Shown here in pieces: positions 60,841 through 64,000 of a stretch of 64,000 nucleotides of DNA (position 1 is its first letter; the number at the start of each line of letters is the position of its first letter). Under the pieces are notes generated by a model, which was not told the origin of the DNA, ran no database searches, and saw only the letters and a list, made by a program, of their open reading frames with translations. The stretch lies in NCBI GenBank assembly GCA_037074765.1, contig JBAMDO010000069.1, positions 395,501 to 459,500 on the forward strand. Direction: 5' to 3'. Source of the stretch: Mansonella perstans. Lineage: Eukaryota; Nematoda; Chromadorea; Rhabditida; Onchocercidae. The position numbers and the translations under genes are program-made.

Positions 60841-63800
60841 AAAATTTAATGCTTCAGCATTTTTTATCTAATCCGAGATTTAATCTGATCTGACCAATTC
60901 GATCTGTTCACTACGATAATCATTTTAATCATTATTATAACTCTGTGATTTCCATCGTTAATTTCGATTATTGTAAGAAAGAGGAATGTCAAAAAGGCTT
61001 TCGTCCATTTTTGAGTCTTATTGACCTAATTATCAGCATGCCTTTATTTTTCATTCCATAAAATTTAATTCTTTTCTATCTGCTCTTCATACTTTTTCAA
61101 TACATCCCCACCAAATTTGCTTAACATTCTTACTGTTCCATGTCATCCATTTTTTTTTTTCACAATTTCTGTTCCGCCCTTTGAAACCTTGCCCTATTTG
61201 CCCACTTTTTATCTTATTAATTACCAAGTTCCTATTTCTTTCTTTGTTTATTTATCCTATGACACTTTGATTATATTTTTTAAAGTATAATTTTGCTACT
61301 AATCATATTTATCTCAATGTTCACCTAAAATATATTTTCACTAATTTTAGAACTTTGACAAGATATACAATTTTCAAATTTTTCGGTTTTTTTTGAAAAT
61401 TTTATTGAAAATGAAACAAAATTGCCTTATTGACGATAATTATGCATTCAGTGCTTCTGAATTAGATCAATTACAGAATTTGAATACGATTATTTAAGGC
61501 TAGGAAACTTTAAATCCATTATCATCTTATTCGATCAGTTTCATTTACTCATGTAATCACGAATGTTCTTTTCAAAAGTTTTTTTCTGAGTTTCTGAACT
61601 GAGGAAAATAAAAGCATTGAATCGCTCGCTTAAGAATTTTTTCCCGTTTTGCCGCAAAACATCAAAAATTTATTGTGCAATGCATTCATCTCAGAAAATG
61701 AATTAATTCATTCTTTGAAAAAAGTCAAGGCATTTTTTTTTTCCAAAATTATGATGATAGAAATAGATGTCAGGATTAATTCATCCAATTAAAAAACACA
61801 TCACGTTCACACAATTATTTGTCAAATTATTGAATAAATTTATTCTTTTTTCAAATTTTGAAGAAATAAGAAAAAATGATCAATTTTTGAGTTCTATTTG
61901 TTAAGTTGACAATTACCCATAAGTAAAATAGATAATAATGGGATATATCTGCTCTAAGCCTCGAACATATCAAGTATGTATCACTTAATACCTGAATGCT
62001 AAGAAATTTGATGTACGCAATTCTCATTAAGCCTTTTTTGTGGATAAATTAAAAAAAGCTTTATGAATTGATGAGGAATTTTAAAACTTTGTGAATTGAT
62101 GACGAATTTAAATACGGGATGTATTTTGTCAGTTGAAAATTATGAATAATTGGATAAGTTTCTGAACAATAACAAAAATTTTGAACTTTAAAATTTTTGA
62201 TTTTTGAAACGATTACAAAAGTTTGTATCGTTAATTTTTTTTCTATATGAGATACAATTAAAATTTATGGGATTGTTATTTGTTATTGCACTTACTGATT
62301 GCCTTACTGAAGAAAGGTATTCTCTTATGTACATAAATTTTTATTCAATTTTTAAAGGTTACGGAGCAGAGAAGGTCAATATGGGTACGGGTACGATCAA
62401 CATACCGGAATAGGAATGAATGAATGAATGAAGGATGGAAATTGAAAAAGTAGTTGAACAAAATGGTATGGAAGTGGACTGGATGAGGGTTATTGACTTG
62501 AGAATGATAAGAAAGCAGATGAATGGGGAGGGGAGGCGCAAATTTTATTATTTTCTTCATTTGGATCATTTTCACCTAAAATATTTGCGTATAATGACAT
62601 GATATTAATGCTATTACTACCAATGACCTAAATTAAACTTAATAGTTGATGGCATGGCTGATTCAATCTACGATATTTATGCACGTATATATATCTATAT
62701 ACAATAAAATACAATGATATTTCCATACACATATATACACACACATAATATGTATAGATAAGTAGTTGTAGATAGGATATGCAAATATTAAAAAGGGGGA
62801 TGAATTGAAATAGTAAAGAAAGCACTGAAAATCTTAAAAGGAAGATGCGCACATGGATGAATTCAGTGAGTGATATATGTGTATATGTGTGTGTCAAGTA
62901 GTATGAGTTAATTGTGCTAATAATTTTCGCTTATAGATCGATGGATGAATTATATAATAATTTAAAAATTTCATAGATATCCATGTCATTGTACAAATCA
63001 ATTTCATAGGCAATTAGCAGTGATTTGTTTATTTGAGAAAATTTTTGTAAAACTATCAATTATTTAATTTTCATTTGCGCTAAAACGATCATTAATAACC
63101 ATGCATTTGAATGTGAATGAAATATTTGAATGAAACATTTTATATCTAAAGTTTTTGATTCTTATTTGATTCAATAAGTCATTGAGTTTTATATATTTTT
63201 TTTTAATTTAACAAAATTTACTTTGCTTCTCATTTTATAGCATTTGTTCAATTTGCGCAAAAAAAAAAAAAATTTCTTTCGGTAGGATCAAAATGCATTA
63301 GCTCATTCTGTCCTTTATTCTTTCGCAATTTTTTTTAACCCTTGTTTGATGTAATAAATCTTTCATTTACCTTTTCTCTCACTTTTTAGATCAAAGAATT
63401 TCAGCAAGTAGGTAGTAAATTTTAGATCATTACTTACTATACATGTATATATATATTTATTAAATTGTAGAAGTATCAAAGATCGCTGAAAAATTCTCAT
63501 AATTAACATAATCTTTTCAGATTAAAATCGGAGCAATTTTTGTGAAAAACTAAACGATTGTAGATGAGGTAGTGTATGTGTGTATGTGCAAGCGTATATG
63601 TGTTGGTGTATAAGCGTGTATATGTGTGTGTATGCGTATGTAATATTCACAAACAAATAATTAACTTTCCTTAATTGTTTAAATTAATCGAATTTACCTC
63701 ATTTTTCATTTCCAGTTCAAACTTCATTTTATTTTCGTTAAATCGAATTTACCTCATTTTCTATTTTCATTCAAAAAAAGTTTCAAACGAAAAAATGTCA

Positions 63801-64000
63801 ATGAGAAATTCTGTTTTCAAAAATATTCTGACAAATTATGTTTTTTTTTTTTTTTTTGATAATATCCCAGTTTGTCCATGTTTTTTTTTCTTCTCAACAT
63901 AGGACATTAGGCGAAATGTCTTAAACGATTACGATCATTATAACCAAAGAACAAACGTAGCCACAATGATATAGTTTATATAGTGTGGGATGTTGTTGAT
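60841..64000. other. gene-poor end of window
   Basis: AT-rich spacer. It holds alternating purine-pyrimidine TG/TA tracts (about 62690-62755 and 63562-63650) and one weak two-exon small-peptide candidate at 62267-62427. No other exon, RNA gene or mobile-element protein was recognised. Confidence 0.5.
62267..62427 (+). CDS. possible small secreted Gly/Tyr peptide
   Basis: Two possible exons, 62267-62316 and 62358-62427, join at GAAAG/GTATTC and TTTTAAAG/G to give about 39 residues. The product has a short hydrophobic leader (MGLLFVIALTDC), then EERLRSREGQYGYGYDQHTG and a stop. Leader plus basic site plus Gly/Tyr-rich tail resembles nematode neuropeptide-like or antimicrobial peptides. The exons are tiny and the acceptor (TAAAG) is weak, so this may be chance. 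Confidence 0.22.

Noticed and set aside
1..64000. tRNA, spliced-leader RNA or snRNA genes
   Set aside because: I looked for T-arm, SL and U-RNA core motifs by eye on both strands and found none. A covariance-model scan would be needed to exclude them.

Overview
The window is AT-rich eukaryotic DNA with poly-T runs, many micro- and minisatellites, genes cut into short exons with GT-AG introns, and protein content typical of nematodes. A filarial (spirurid) nematode fits best. That assignment rests on gene content and base composition only. I rebuilt gene models by hand from splice signals, reading-frame phase and protein-family motifs.

Layout. 1-8699: no gene found, but several tandem repeats (31-bp and 53-bp minisatellites) and a truncated 5S rRNA relic. 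8700-16245 (+): an 8-exon gene ending in a GSKIP (GSK3-beta interaction protein) domain. 17.6-19.3 kb: three different minisatellites, one with higher-order structure. 19378-22753 (+): a 9-exon delta-9 acyl-CoA desaturase with all three histidine boxes and one GC-AG intron. 24.0-26.0 kb: a long inverted repeat (arms about 310 bp) that carries the same open reading frame in both arms. 26814-29527 (-): the dynein-2 light intermediate chain (xbx-1/DYNC2LI1), with an X-box-like site about 110 bp upstream of its ATG.

33.0-56.7 kb: a tandem gamma-glutamyltransferase (GGT) cluster. It holds three 14-exon genes (33000-37022, 42422-47147, 50776-54626), one decayed GGT pseudogene (49185-50265), and, after the third gene, a decayed copy of the first two xbx-1 exons with its upstream region. 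The duplication therefore involved the xbx-1/GGT junction, not GGT alone. All three genes keep the catalytic Thr signature and the substrate-binding motifs. They differ at one substrate residue (Gln or Glu), at the exon 1/exon 2 junction, and in intron content. One intron of gene 3 carries a 54-bp 28S rRNA fragment flanked by a 6-bp direct repeat.

47.2-49.0 and 57.3-60.8 kb are diverged copies of each other, but each contains a ~684-bp block that is about 99% identical. The second copy holds a small Cys-containing gene (59370-60321, -) that the first lacks. The last 3 kb contain only one weak small-peptide candidate.

Functionally the genes are unrelated: a kinase-scaffold adaptor, lipid desaturation, ciliary retrograde transport and extracellular glutathione breakdown. 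The notable features are the GGT expansion and the rRNA- and repeat-derived structures.
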